Assembly (NCBI RefSeq): GCF_001598375.1
Contig: NZ_BCYV01000011.1
Location: 1 to 64,000 of the forward strand
Direction: 5' to 3'
Length of the DNA: 64,000 nt
DNA from: Novosphingobium capsulatum NBRC 12533
Lineage (GTDB): Bacteria; Pseudomonadota; Alphaproteobacteria; Sphingomonadales; Sphingomonadaceae
Below are positions 8,919-17,306 of the stretch, piece after piece (the first letter of the stretch is position 1; each line of letters begins with the position of its first letter). The notes under the pieces are model-generated. The model made no database searches. It had not been told where the DNA came from and saw nothing but the letters and a program-made list of their open reading frames with translations. A program made the translations under genes and the position numbers.

Positions 8919-10545
8919 AGATCGCCTCCTTGAACGGGGCCATGCCGATGCGGCGATAGGTATCGAGGAAGCGTTCCGCGCCCTCGCGACGGGCGAGATA
9001 GACGTCCGTCACCTTTTCGATGGCATCGACCACGCCGTCTTCGGAAAAGCCCGGGCCGGTGATCGTGCCGAGCGAGGTGTCGGCGCTTTCCGCGCCGCCG
9101 AGCAGCAGCTGGTAATTTTCCACGCCCTTGCGATCCACCCCCAGGATGCCGATGTGGCCGGCGTGGTGGTGCCCGCAGGCATTGATGCAGCCGGAAATCT
9201 TGAGCTTCAGCTCGCCCAACTCGCGCTGGCGACCGATGTCGGCAAACCGGTCGGTGATCTTCTGCGCCAGCGGCAGCGAGCGGGCATTGGCCAGCGCGCA
9301 GTAATCGAGACCAGGGCAGGCGATGATATCGGTGATGAGATCGAGGTTGGGCGTAGCCAGGCCCGCCGCGTCCAGCGCCTGCCACACGCGATAGAGATCG
9401 GCCTTCTTCACATGCGGCAGCACGATGTTCTGCGCATGGCTGACGCGCAGTTCATCGAGGCTGTAATCGCGCGCGAGATCGGCCATCAGGCGGATCTGGT
9501 AGGCCGTGGCATCGCCCGGAATGCCGCCCACCGGCTTCAAGCTGATCGTGACGATCGCATAGCCGGCCTGCTTGTGGGTGTGCACGTTCTGATCGACCCA
9601 CAGCGCGAAATCGGGATCGCTGCGATCGAGATCGTCAGACAGCCCGCTTTCGAGGCCGGGATCGGCGAACATGCCCTTGATCCGCTCCAGCTCGGCCGGC
9701 GGCGGTTCGAGGCCCAGGGTAAGGATGTGGGCGAATTCTTCCTGCACCTGGCGGCTGTATTCGGCGACGCCGATTTCGTGGACCAGGATCTTGATCCGCG
9801 CCTTGTACTTGTTGTCGCGGCGGCCGTGGCGGTTGTAGACGCGCAGCGCCGCTTCGAGGAAGCTGATCATCTGCAGCGCGGGCACGAATTCGGCAATGCA
9901 CGGCGCGATCATCGGGGTGCGGCCCATGCCACCGCCGGCAAAGAACTTGCAGCCGATTTCGCCCGCCTCGTTCTTGACGATCTGGATGCCGATATCGTGC
10001 AGGCGCATGGCCGCGCGGTCGGTCTCGCTGGCGATGATCGCCACCTTGAACTTGCGCGGCAGGTAATCGAATTCCGGGTGGAACGTCGACCACTGGCGCA
10101 GCAGTTCGGCATAGGGGCGCGGATCGGCCACTTCATCGGCAGCCGCGCCGGCAAAGTGATCGGCCGTGGTGTTGCGGATGCAGTTGCCGCTGGTCTGGAT
10201 CGCGTGCAGCTGAACCTTGGCCAGATCGGCCAGGATATCGGGCGCGTCGGCCAGCTTGATCCAGTTATACTGGATGTTCTGCCGCGTGGTGAAGTGGCCA
10301 TAGCCACGGTCATACTTGTCGGCAATGTCGCCCAGCACGCGCATCTGCGCGGAATTGAGCGTGCCATAGGGCACCGCCACGCGCAGCATATAGGCGTGCA
10401 GCTGGAGGTAGAGCCCGTTTTTGAGGCGCAGCGGCTTGAACTGGTCTTCGGTCAGTTCGCCCGACAGGCGGCGTGCCACCTGGCCGCGAAATTCGGCCAC
10501 GCGCGCATCGACCATCGCCTGGTCGTGTTGATCGTATTGATACAT
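8911..10545 (-). CDS. cysI: Nitrite/sulfite reductase hemoprotein (siroheme, [4Fe-4S])
   Basis: 544 residues, with two ferredoxin-like half-domains and the siroheme-[4Fe-4S] domain repeat of this family. RNTTADHFAG, TTRQNIQ and the cluster cysteines CPGLDYC (about 409-415) and CINAC (about 451-455) are visible. It catalyses the six-electron reduction of sulfite to sulfide; the sister enzymes reduce nitrite. With CysH next door, sulfite is the likely substrate. No flavoprotein (CysJ) is present, so a ferredoxin-type donor is likely. The ATG at 10545 (MYQYDQHD) is chosen over an upstream extension; it starts two bases after the DUF2849 stop. Confidence 0.92.
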   Translation of the reverse strand: MYQYDQHDQAMVDARVAEFRGQVARRLSGELTEDQFKPLRLKNGLYLQLHAYMLRVAVPYGTLNSAQMRVLGDIADKYDRGYGHFTTRQNIQYNWIKLADAPDILADLAKVQLHAIQTSGNCIRNTTADHFAGAAADEVADPRPYAELLRQWSTFHPEFDYLPRKFKVAIIASETDRAAMRLHDIGIQIVKNEAGEIGCKFFAGGGMGRTPMIAPCIAEFVPALQMISFLEAALRVYNRHGRRDNKYKARIKILVHEIGVAEYSRQVQEEFAHILTLGLEPPPAELERIKGMFADPGLESGLSDDLDRSDPDFALWVDQNVHTHKQAGYAIVTISLKPVGGIPGDATAYQIRLMADLARDYSLDELRVSHAQNIVLPHVKKADLYRVWQALDAAGLATPNLDLITDIIACPGLDYCALANARSLPLAQKITDRFADIGRQRELGELKLKISGCINACGHHHAGHIGILGVDRKGVENYQLLLGGAESADTSLGTITGPGFSEDGVVDAIEKVTDVYLARREGAERFLDTYRRIGMAPFKEAIYG

Positions 10546-10547
10546 GG

Positions 10548-10856
10548 TCAGATTACCCAGCTGCCGGCCTGCGGATCGGCAGGCTTGAGCGAAAGATCGA
10601 GGCGCACGGTGGGCCCCAGCGCGCGGATGCGGTCCTTGATGTGGGCCGGGCGTACCGCGCCGTCGGCGGCCACTGCATCGATCACGTGCGTGTCGGTCAC
10701 CACCTGCTTGGCGTTTTCGCGGGCGATGATCGCGTCGGCATCGTGGGTTACCGCCACGGCATTGTCGACATGGCGCGACCAGCCTTCGCCGGTCCACCAG
10801 ATCACGTCACCCGTGCGCAAGTCGTTGCCCGTGATGATCTTGATCTTCTCGCTCAT
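10548..10856 (-). CDS. DUF2849 domain protein
   Basis: 102 residues. Matches the small DUF2849 family found upstream of sulfite reductase in alphaproteobacteria; the typical phrase GDVIWW is followed by W.RH and a run of aliphatic Ala/Ile residues. Its ATG overlaps the SUMT stop (ATGA) and its stop is two bases from the sulfite reductase ATG, so it belongs to the same transcript. Nothing in the sequence suggests catalysis. An accessory role in sulfite reduction is inferred from conserved location. Confidence 0.82.
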   Translation of the reverse strand: MSEKIKIITGNDLRTGDVIWWTGEGWSRHVDNAVAVTHDADAIIARENAKQVVTDTHVIDAVAADGAVRPAHIKDRIRALGPTVRLDLSLKPADPQAGSWVI

Positions 10857-11620
10857 CGGGCTGCCTCCACAACCGCTTGCAATTCCATGATGTCTCCCCG
10901 TGCGGTCACTTCGCCGATGACGATCAGTGCCGGACTCTTGATGCGTTCGCGCTCGACCAGGTCGGCCAGCCCCGCCAGCGCGCCCCTTACCACGCGCATC
11001 TGCGGGCGCGAGGCATTTTCGATGACCGCCACCGGCATTGTCGGCGCCAGGCCATCGGCCATCAGCTTTTCGGCGATGGCGGCGGCTGTGGCCACGCCCA
11101 TGTAGATCACCAGGGTGCGGCCAACGCCAGCCAGGCCCGCCCAGTTCTGATCCGACAGGCCCTTGCATTGCCCGGCCACGAACGAGACGATCGAGGCATT
11201 CTCGCGGTGGGTCAGCGGAATCTGCGCAGAAGCGGCCGCGCCCAGTGCAGCGCTGACGCCGGGCACCACCTGCACCGGCACGCCGGCGGCATGGCAGGCC
11301 TCTGCCTCTTCCCCGCCGCGGCCGAAAATGAACGGATCGCCGCCCTTGAGGCGCACGACATCGTGCCCGGCCAGCGCTTCTGCCACCAGCAGGGCGTTGA
11401 TGTCTTCCTGCCGCATGGTGTGGCGCGCACGCTGCTTGGCCACCGACACGAAGCGGGCGCCGCGCGGGGCCATGGCCAGAACGGCGGGATCGACCAGGCC
11501 ATCGTGCACCACGACCTTGGCCTTCATCAGCAGGCGCGCGGCGCGCAGCGTGAGCAGATCGGGATCACCGGGGCCGGCGCCGACCAGAAACACGGTTCCG
11601 GGGAGGGGGGCATGACTCAT
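10853..11620 (-). CDS. cobA: Uroporphyrinogen-III C-methyltransferase (SUMT)
   Basis: 255 residues. Transfers two methyl groups from S-adenosylmethionine to uroporphyrinogen III, giving precorrin-2, the precursor of siroheme. N-terminal VFLVGAGPGDPDLLTLRA is the first SUMT signature, and RLKGGDPFIFGRGGEE is the second, at about residues 85-100. The length equals a single-domain SUMT; the dehydrogenase/ferrochelatase half found in CysG is absent and must be encoded elsewhere. It heads the sulfate reduction operon and supplies siroheme for the reductase two genes downstream. Confidence 0.94.
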   Translation of the reverse strand: MSHAPLPGTVFLVGAGPGDPDLLTLRAARLLMKAKVVVHDGLVDPAVLAMAPRGARFVSVAKQRARHTMRQEDINALLVAEALAGHDVVRLKGGDPFIFGRGGEEAEACHAAGVPVQVVPGVSAALGAAASAQIPLTHRENASIVSFVAGQCKGLSDQNWAGLAGVGRTLVIYMGVATAAAIAEKLMADGLAPTMPVAVIENASRPQMRVVRGALAGLADLVERERIKSPALIVIGEVTARGDIMELQAVVEAAR

Positions 11621-11787
11621 GGTGGGGCATGTGGGCGCAGCGGCGCCATCGTGCCAGCGAGAATCGATTGGGCGGGGGCTAGGTCAGCTTTAGCGCGAAC
11701 ATTCTTGCTTCCTCTTCGGCATTTGCAGCGGGGTGCGACGGAATTCGCGTCATGCCCCGTTAAAGGGCCAGGCTCGATGGAGGTCTT

Positions 11788-12252
11788 ATGAAAACACTTG
11801 GCTTGGCATCCCTGTTCCTGGCGCTCACCCCGGCGATGCCGGCCTTGGCGCAGGACACCACCCAATCCCCGCCACCTGCTGGCCAGGGCGTGACCCGCGA
11901 TGCCTTTGTCGCGCGGCAGATGGGGCGGATCATGGCCGCCGATACCGATGGCGATGGCCGCGTGAGCAAGGCGGAACTGACCGCGATGATGGCCGGCCGG
12001 GGCGACCCCGACCGGCAGTTCACGCGCATGGACAGCAATGGCGATGGCTATCTCGACAAGGCGGAAATCACCGCTGGCCTGACCGAGCGCTTCAACCGCA
12101 TGGACCGCAATGGCGATGGCGTGTTGACGCCGGACGAGCGCATGCGGCCGGGTGAAGGCATGCGGGGTGGCGGCATGCGCGGTGGTGCCGGTGGCCAGGA
12201 AGGCATGGGCGACCACGGCATGCAGGGTGACGGGCAGCAAAACCCGTCCTGA
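11788..12252 (+). CDS. Secreted EF-hand protein with three calcium sites
   Basis: 154 residues. The N-terminal 22 residues (MKTLGLASLFLALTPAMPAL, then AQ) form a Sec signal peptide. Three canonical EF-hand loops follow: DTDGDGRVSKAE (about 52), DSNGDGYLDKAE (about 81) and DRNGDGVLTPDE (about 105), each with Asp at positions 1, 3 and 5 and Glu at 12. The C-terminal 35 residues are Gly/Met-rich (repeats of GMRGG). It probably binds Ca2+ in the periplasm. It precedes an ECF sigma/anti-sigma unit, so a sensing or buffering role is possible but unproven. The RBS is GGAGG before the ATG. Confidence 0.88.
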   Translation: MKTLGLASLFLALTPAMPALAQDTTQSPPPAGQGVTRDAFVARQMGRIMAADTDGDGRVSKAELTAMMAGRGDPDRQFTRMDSNGDGYLDKAEITAGLTERFNRMDRNGDGVLTPDERMRPGEGMRGGGMRGGAGGQEGMGDHGMQGDGQQNPS

Positions 12253-12306
12253 GGCTGATGCCGCCGTGCCCACCATCTTCGGGACGCTGGCCTGCGAGGC
12301 CCTGGC

Positions 12307-12864
12307 TTGAGCGAGGCAGATCCCGACGCCGCATTGCTGGCGCGGATGGCCCAGGGCGAGGATGGCGCGGTGCGCCAGTTAGTCGGGGCCAAGCTGCCGC
12401 GCCTGCTGGCCCTGGCGAGCCGCCTGCTGCACGATCGGCACGAGGCCGAGGACGTGGCGCAGGAAGTGTTCGTGCGGGCCTGGCGACAGGCAGGGCGGTG
12501 GCGGCCGGGGCAGGCGCGGTTCGATACCTGGCTGCATCTCGTCACGCTCAACCTGTGTCGCGATCGGATGCGGCGGCGGCGCGGCGTGGTGGTGGCAGAG
12601 CCGCCCGAGCAGGCCGATACCGCGCCGCTGGCCGATGCGGCGCTGGCCGCGCAAGCCCAATCGCGCGCGGTGGCCGATGCGGTGGCGGCCTTGCCCGAGC
12701 GTCAGCGCGAAGCCATCGTGCTGGTCCATTACCAGGAACTGAGCAATATCGAGGCGGCCGCCGTGCTGGGGGTGAGCGTGGAGGCATTGGAAAGCCTGCT
12801 GTCGCGCGGCCGCCGCGCGTTGCGGCAGCGCTTTGCGCAAGAGGAAGGGGCCGATCATGACTGA
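12307..12864 (+). CDS. ECF-type RNA polymerase sigma factor
   Basis: 185 residues. Region 2 (about residues 25-90) has the DRHEAEDVAQEVFVRAW motif and a following hydrophobic core; region 4 (about 125-175) has LPERQREAIVLVHYQELSNIEAA with a helix-turn-helix GVSVEALESLLSRGR. There is no region 1 or 3, as usual for ECF factors. TTG at 12307 is the first start in frame (SEADPDAALLAR). It overlaps the next, anti-sigma-like gene by eight bases. Together with the periplasmic sensor gene after it, this resembles CnrH of the CnrYXH metal-response system. Confidence 0.9.
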   Translation: MSEADPDAALLARMAQGEDGAVRQLVGAKLPRLLALASRLLHDRHEAEDVAQEVFVRAWRQAGRWRPGQARFDTWLHLVTLNLCRDRMRRRRGVVVAEPPEQADTAPLADAALAAQAQSRAVADAVAALPERQREAIVLVHYQELSNIEAAAVLGVSVEALESLLSRGRRALRQRFAQEEGADHD

Positions 12865-13249
12865 ACCGATGAGCCCGGAGCGCTTTGCCGCGCTGGCGCA
12901 GGCCTATGGCGGGATCGACCGCTGGCCCGCAGAGCTGCGTACCGCGGGCTGGCACCTGGCTGCAGCCGATCCCGCTTGTGCGCAAGCGCTGGCCCAGGCC
13001 GAGGCGCTGGACTTTAAACTGGCTGCCTGGACGGTGGCGCCACCCACGCCGGCCTTGCGCCAGCGCATGGTGGCACGGCGGCGGCGCGGCTGGATCGTGC
13101 GGGCGCGGCTGTGGTGGTCGGCCATCGGCGTGGGCACGGTGCTGGCCGGGGCCGTGGCCGGGTTGGGCGCTGCCGTGGTGATCGGGCCAGAGCGCGTGGC
13201 GCCACGGCTGGACGCCAGCGTGTTTGAAAGCGCGGGGGAAGAAGGATGA
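12857..13249 (+). CDS. Anti-sigma-like single-span membrane protein
   Basis: 130 residues. A cytoplasmic N-terminal part of about 85 residues (MTEPMSPERFAALAQAYGGI at the start, then RWPAELR) is followed by a basic patch RRRRGW and one hydrophobic segment at about 95-118, then a short extracytoplasmic tail. The ATG overlaps the sigma factor stop, and the stop overlaps the next start codon (four bases). No zinc-binding HxxxCxxC motif is present. Position and topology fit an anti-sigma factor; the family itself is not one I can name with certainty. Confidence 0.7.
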   Translation: MTEPMSPERFAALAQAYGGIDRWPAELRTAGWHLAAADPACAQALAQAEALDFKLAAWTVAPPTPALRQRMVARRRRGWIVRARLWWSAIGVGTVLAGAVAGLGAAVVIGPERVAPRLDASVFESAGEEG

Positions 13250-13683
13250 AGGCATCCCCGCGCCTGCGTGTGCTGCTGGCCGGCTCGATCCTGCTCAACG
13301 CCTTTTTGCTGGCGGGCGCGGGCGCGGCTTGGTGGAGCATGCACAACCAGCATCCGGCGATCGGCATGGGCGCCTTGCGCGTGCCAGGCGCTGAGCTGGC
13401 GCCTGAACAGCGCCGTGGCCTGCGCCAGGTGGTGCGCCAGGCGCGCGCAGAGGTGCGCCCGCAGGTGGATGGCAACCGCGCGCTGCGTCGCCAGATCGCC
13501 GCGCTGCTGCGCGCGCCGGTGGTGGATCAGCCGGCCCTGCTGGCGCAGCTTGAACGCCTGCGGGCGGGCGATGCCATGGTGCGCGCCCACGTGGAAATGC
13601 AGGTGGTGCCCTATGTGGCGGGCCTGCCGCAGGCCGATCGCAACCGTATCGCCGATCGGCTGGAGCCCAAGAGCGGGAAATAA
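13246..13683 (+). CDS. Periplasmic heavy-metal sensor-like (CnrX/Spy-type) protein
   Basis: 145 residues. An N-terminal signal anchor (LLAGSILLNAFLLAGAGAAWW) is followed by a helical, Arg/Gln-rich periplasmic domain with the LAPEQRRGLRQVV helix start seen in Metal_resist/CpxP-like proteins. Potential metal ligands include His and Met in SMHNQHP (about residues 31-37) and AHVEM (about 113-117). In CnrYXH systems the equivalent protein binds metal and releases the anti-sigma factor. No metal can be assigned. It overlaps the anti-sigma-like gene by four bases. Confidence 0.75.
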   Translation: MKASPRLRVLLAGSILLNAFLLAGAGAAWWSMHNQHPAIGMGALRVPGAELAPEQRRGLRQVVRQARAEVRPQVDGNRALRRQIAALLRAPVVDQPALLAQLERLRAGDAMVRAHVEMQVVPYVAGLPQADRNRIADRLEPKSGK

Positions 13684-13742
13684 GCTGCGTTACGTCGCCA
13701 GCGACGGAATCGGCCGGTCGCTGCGTTCAAGCCCGCGACGAA

Positions 13743-13768
13743 GGAACGGAAAAAAAGGGTTTCCGTTT
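13743..13768 (+). promoter_or_regulatory. EcfG-type (general stress) promoter candidate
   Basis: GGAAC (13743-13747) and CGTTT (13764-13768) are separated by 16 bases. This is the consensus of the alphaproteobacterial general stress sigma factor EcfG. The predicted start would leave about 9-10 bases before the DUF1800 ATG at 13783, which is short but possible. The interval is also part of a weak AAA/TTT hairpin, so terminator function after the previous gene is an alternative. Confidence 0.5.
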
Positions 13769-13782
13769 CAAAGGGCTTTGCC

Positions 13783-15276
13783 ATGGTCTCGGAACAACCC
13801 CTGTCTCCTGCCGCAATTGCGCTCAACCGCTTTGGCCTGGGCGCCACGCCCGATACCGCAAGCGCGGCGGCACTCGCCGATCCGCACGGCTGGCTGATCG
13901 CGCAGTTCGATCATTTCGATGTTACGCCGCCGGCCTGGGCGGCGCTGGCCGATGCCCGCGCGCTGCTTTCCGCGTATCAGGAACAACAGCGTGCCTTGCG
14001 CCAGGCCCGTGCCGCTGCGCCGCCCCCTGCGCCTGTTACCGCAGCCACCACCCCGCTGCCGGCTGGCCCGGTCATGGCTGCCACGGTGCCGATGGCGGGA
14101 AAGCCGGCGCGCACGCCAGAGCAGAAGCAGGCCCGCCGCGATCTGGGCGAAGATATCCACGCGCTCTATCGCCAGGGCGTGCAGGCGCGGGCGCAAAGTG
14201 CGCTGGAAACGCAGGCGCCCTTCGTGGAGCGGCTGGTGCATTTCTGGTCCAACCATTTCTGCGTGTCGGTCGACAACTTGCCGGTCACCGCGCTGGCCGC
14301 CTCGTTCGAACGCGATGCCATTCGCCCCCATGTGCTGGGCCGCTTTGAAGAAATGCTGCTGGCGGTGGAGCGCCACCCGGCGATGCTGCTCTATCTCAAT
14401 CAGAACCAGTCGATCGGGCCCAATAGCCCGGCGGCGCTGCGCGCGCGGGCCAAGGGTGGTGCCGATCGCCAGCGCGGCCTCAATGAGAACCTGGCGCGCG
14501 AGATCATGGAACTGCACACCCTGGGCGTGCGCAGCGGCTATAGCCAGGCCGACGTCACCGAATTTGCCCGCGCGCTGACGGGGTGGACCGTGGGCGGCAT
14601 CAATGACGATGCGCCGGGCGATTTCGCGTTCCATCCCCAGCAGCACGAACCCGGCACCCGTACCATCGTGGGCAAGACCTATGCCCAGAGCGGGGTGGAC
14701 CAGGCGCGGGCCGTGCTGGTCGATCTTGCCCATGCGCCGGCCACGGCCAGCCATGTCGCCACCAAGCTGGCCCGCCATTTTGCTGGCGACGTGCCGCCCC
14801 AGGCGCTGGTCGATCGGCTGGCCGATGCCTTTGCCCGCAGTCGGGGCGATCTGCCCACGGTCTATCGCGCGCTGGTGGCCAGTCCCGAACCGTGGGAGCC
14901 ACGCTCGCTCAAGGCCAAGACGCCGTGGGAGTGGACGATATCGTCGTTGCGCGCGCTGGGCGTGGGTGACGTCGGCACGCTGCAGGTGGCCACGATCACC
15001 CAGCAACTGGGCCAGCCGGTGTGGAAGCCGGGCTCTCCCGCCGGGTGGGACGATACGGCCGCCAGCTGGATCGCGCCCGATGCGCTGATGCGGCGGGTGG
15101 AATTCGCCCAGCGGCTCGCCGCCCCACGCGCCGCGCAGATCGATGCCCGTCAGCGTGCGCCGCAAGTGCTGCCCGGCGCGCTGTCTGCGGCGACAGCCGA
15201 ACAGATCGCCCATGCCGAAAGCCCGGCCAGTGCGCTGGCGCTGATGCTCGTCTCGCCCGATTTCCTGCGGAGGTAA
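13783..15276 (+). CDS. DUF1800 domain protein
   Basis: 497 residues. It begins with ALNRFGLGATPDT, the start typical of DUF1800, and contains WSNHFCVSVDN, the NENLAREIMELHTLGV block (about 240) and a later EFARALTGWT. A Pro/Ala-rich loop lies at about 80-105. The family is usually encoded immediately before a DUF1501 protein, as here (two-base gap). No catalytic function is established. There is no clear signal peptide, so export may need its partner or the start may differ. The pair sits just after the ECF module and behind a stress-promoter match. Confidence 0.88.
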   Translation: MVSEQPLSPAAIALNRFGLGATPDTASAAALADPHGWLIAQFDHFDVTPPAWAALADARALLSAYQEQQRALRQARAAAPPPAPVTAATTPLPAGPVMAATVPMAGKPARTPEQKQARRDLGEDIHALYRQGVQARAQSALETQAPFVERLVHFWSNHFCVSVDNLPVTALAASFERDAIRPHVLGRFEEMLLAVERHPAMLLYLNQNQSIGPNSPAALRARAKGGADRQRGLNENLAREIMELHTLGVRSGYSQADVTEFARALTGWTVGGINDDAPGDFAFHPQQHEPGTRTIVGKTYAQSGVDQARAVLVDLAHAPATASHVATKLARHFAGDVPPQALVDRLADAFARSRGDLPTVYRALVASPEPWEPRSLKAKTPWEWTISSLRALGVGDVGTLQVATITQQLGQPVWKPGSPAGWDDTAASWIAPDALMRRVEFAQRLAAPRAAQIDARQRAPQVLPGALSAATAEQIAHAESPASALALMLVSPDFLRR

Positions 15277-15278
15277 CC

Positions 15279-16424
15279 ATGCTTCATCGCCGAAGTTTTC
15301 TTCACCTTGCCGGCGGTGCTGCCGGCAGCCTGCTGGTGGCGCCGGGCATGGTCCTGGCCGCAGCCGAGACCGAACGCCGCTTTGTCTTCGTGATCCAGCG
15401 CGGTGCGGCCGATGGGCTCAACATCGTCGTGCCCTATGCCGATCCGGGCTATGCCCGGCTGCGTGGCGCGCTGGCGATCGATCCGGCGGCGGCGACGCGG
15501 CTCGATGGCACCTTTGCCCTGCATCCCGCGCTCAAGGAAACGGCGGCGATGTATGCCCGGGGCCAGGCGCTGTTTGTGCATGCGGTGGCCTCGCCCTATC
15601 GCGACCGCTCGCATTTCGATGGGCAGAACGTGCTGGAGACCGGGGGCAGCCAGCCCTACCAGGCACGCGATGGCTGGCTCAACCGCCTGGTGGCCATGCT
15701 GCCACGCGCCAGCGACGCGGCCATCGCGATTGCCCCCACTGTGCCCCCGGCGCTGCGCGGGCCGGTGCAGGTGACGTCCTATGCGCCGTCCGGGCTGCCC
15801 GGCCCGACTGACGATCTGATGACGCGGGTGGGCGCGCTCTATGCGCCAGACCGGCAATTGCAGGCAGCCTGGAGCGCGGCGCTCGATACCCGCAAACTCG
15901 CCCAGGGCAGCGGCGCGCGGCAAGACCCCGCCTCGCTCGGCAAGCTGACCGCCACGTTCCTGACCAAGCCGCACGGCCCGCGCATCGCCATGCTGGAAAC
16001 CGAAGGATGGGATACCCACAGCGGGCAGGACGGCCGGCTGGCCACGCAGCTGCGCGGGCTCGATACGCTGCTGGCGGCGCTGCGCGACGGGATGGGCCCG
16101 GCCTGGGCGCAAACCACCGTGCTGGTCGCCACCGAGTTTGGCCGCACTGCCGCGGCCAATGGCACGGGCGGCACCGATCATGGCACGGCCTCGGTCGCCT
16201 GGGTGCTGGGCGGCGGCGTCAAAGGCGGGCGCGTGGTGGCCGATTGGCCGGGGCTGGGCAATGGCCAGCTCTATGAAGGGCGCGATCTGGCACCCACCAG
16301 CCAGCTTGACGCGCTGCTGGCCGGCGTTGCCGCCGAAAGCCTCGCGCTCGATCCGGCGCAAGTGGCGCGGCGCCTGTTTCCGCTGGCCGGCGCGCCCCGG
16401 CCGATGACTGGCTTGTTGGTCTAA
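15279..16424 (+). CDS. DUF1501 domain protein, probably Tat-exported
   Basis: 381 residues. The N-terminus HRRSFLHLAGGAAGSLL is a twin-arginine-type signal. The body shows the DUF1501/sulfatase-like fold pattern: RRFVFVIQRGAADGLN near the start, a conserved DRSHFDGQNVLETGG (about 108-122) and, near the C-terminus, VATEFGRTAAANGTGGTDHG (about 286-305), resembling metal-binding loops of alkaline-phosphatase-like proteins. The ATG at 15279 has AGGAGGT-like sequence (GGAGGT, 15269-15274) immediately upstream. Paired with DUF1800. The substrate and even enzyme activity are unknown. Confidence 0.88.
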   Translation: MLHRRSFLHLAGGAAGSLLVAPGMVLAAAETERRFVFVIQRGAADGLNIVVPYADPGYARLRGALAIDPAAATRLDGTFALHPALKETAAMYARGQALFVHAVASPYRDRSHFDGQNVLETGGSQPYQARDGWLNRLVAMLPRASDAAIAIAPTVPPALRGPVQVTSYAPSGLPGPTDDLMTRVGALYAPDRQLQAAWSAALDTRKLAQGSGARQDPASLGKLTATFLTKPHGPRIAMLETEGWDTHSGQDGRLATQLRGLDTLLAALRDGMGPAWAQTTVLVATEFGRTAAANGTGGTDHGTASVAWVLGGGVKGGRVVADWPGLGNGQLYEGRDLAPTSQLDALLAGVAAESLALDPAQVARRLFPLAGAPRPMTGLLV

Positions 16425-16521
16425 ATTTGCGACGAACCGACAGACGGAAACACCGGCCGCCATCGTTCAAGTAATGTCAGGCAAGGATGAACAGCCTGCA
16501 GCAACGATAAGTGAGGTCGAT

Positions 16522-16770
16522 ATGAAAAAGATCCTGCTGAGCGTGGCGATCGCCACGGCTGCACTCGCCACTGCGGCGCCGGCGATGGCGCGCGATGGTT
16601 GTGGTGGCGGATGGTATCGCGCCTATGATGGCCGTTGCTATCCCATGGGGCGCACGGTCGTGGTCGAACGCCCGGTCTTTGGCGGCTATTACGGCCATGG
16701 CTATTGGGGTGGTCGTCCCTATTGGGGATACCACCATTACTGGCATCGTGGCTGGGGTCACCGCTGGTGA
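16522..16770 (+). CDS. Small secreted Gly/Tyr/His-rich protein
   Basis: 82 residues. MKKILLSVAIATAALATAAP is a Sec signal peptide. The mature part has DGCGGGWYRAYDGRCYP, with two cysteines and the GCG...RC pattern seen at the start of many small alphaproteobacterial secreted proteins, then Gly-Tyr-His-Trp repeats. It could be structural or metal-binding; no function is known. It stands alone in its own transcript between the DUF1501 gene and a terminator-like hairpin. Confidence 0.8.
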   Translation: MKKILLSVAIATAALATAAPAMARDGCGGGWYRAYDGRCYPMGRTVVVERPVFGGYYGHGYWGGRPYWGYHHYWHRGWGHRW

Positions 16771-16776
16771 TGATCG

Positions 16777-16803
16777 CGGCAGGGGCCTTGATGGCCCCTG
16801 CCG
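16777..16803 (+). terminator. Terminator-like hairpin after the small secreted protein gene
   Basis: A perfect 11-bp stem (CGGCAGGGGCC/GGCCCCTGCCG) with a five-base loop lies seven bases after the stop. The following bases are not T-rich, so termination strength is uncertain. Confidence 0.6.
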
Positions 16804-16927
16804 ACTACCTCTTGCCCCGGCTGCGGCGTCTATCGGGTGAGGGCAGCGGTTGATCGAACGCCCGGTGTGTCGATCGGACCGGCCGGGCACAGCGATCCTT
16901 TACGCCCGACTCAAGGAAGCCACGCCG

Positions 16928-17260
16928 ATGCTCGTTCCCCGCCATGCCCTGCCGCTGGCTTTGCTGATAGCCATGGGCGGCGCGCTGGCCGGATGCCACC
17001 ATGATGGCACGCCCGATGCAGCGGCGAACGGGACCACCATTGGCGGCGATTATCGCCTGGAAGGCAAACGCACGTTTCGCGGCATGATCGGCGGCAATGC
17101 CACTGTCGCGGCTGGCGCCGATGTCACCGTTGCCGGTATGATCGGCGGAGACCTGATCGTGGAGCAGGGAGCCCGGGTGACGGTCAAGGGCCTGGTCGGC
17201 GGCCGCATCATCAACAACGGCGGCCAGGTCGACGTGCGCGGCGCCGTGGGCGGGGCGTAA
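16928..17260 (+). CDS. Bactofilin-like beta-repeat lipoprotein
   Basis: 110 residues. The N-terminus LALLIAMGGALAGC ends in a lipobox (LAGC, Cys about 19), so it should be a lipid-anchored protein. The mature part is a run of short repeats of the pattern GxxxVxxGAxVxVxGxIGG (about residues 38-110), as in polymer-forming beta-helical proteins (bactofilins), but about half the usual length and exported. The frame is open from 16850; I chose the ATG at 16928 because it starts a proper lipoprotein signal. It could be an envelope scaffold; not characterised. Confidence 0.72.
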   Translation: MLVPRHALPLALLIAMGGALAGCHHDGTPDAAANGTTIGGDYRLEGKRTFRGMIGGNATVAAGADVTVAGMIGGDLIVEQGARVTVKGLVGGRIINNGGQVDVRGAVGGA

Positions 17261-17306
17261 TTCCGCAATCTTGACGGGACTCGCCGCGCACGGCATAGGC
17301 GCGGCC

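Noticed and set aside
9154..10890. 578-codon plus-strand frame opposite the sulfite reductase
   Set aside because: Shadow frame; its translation has no domain and the opposite strand has a complete, motif-rich gene.
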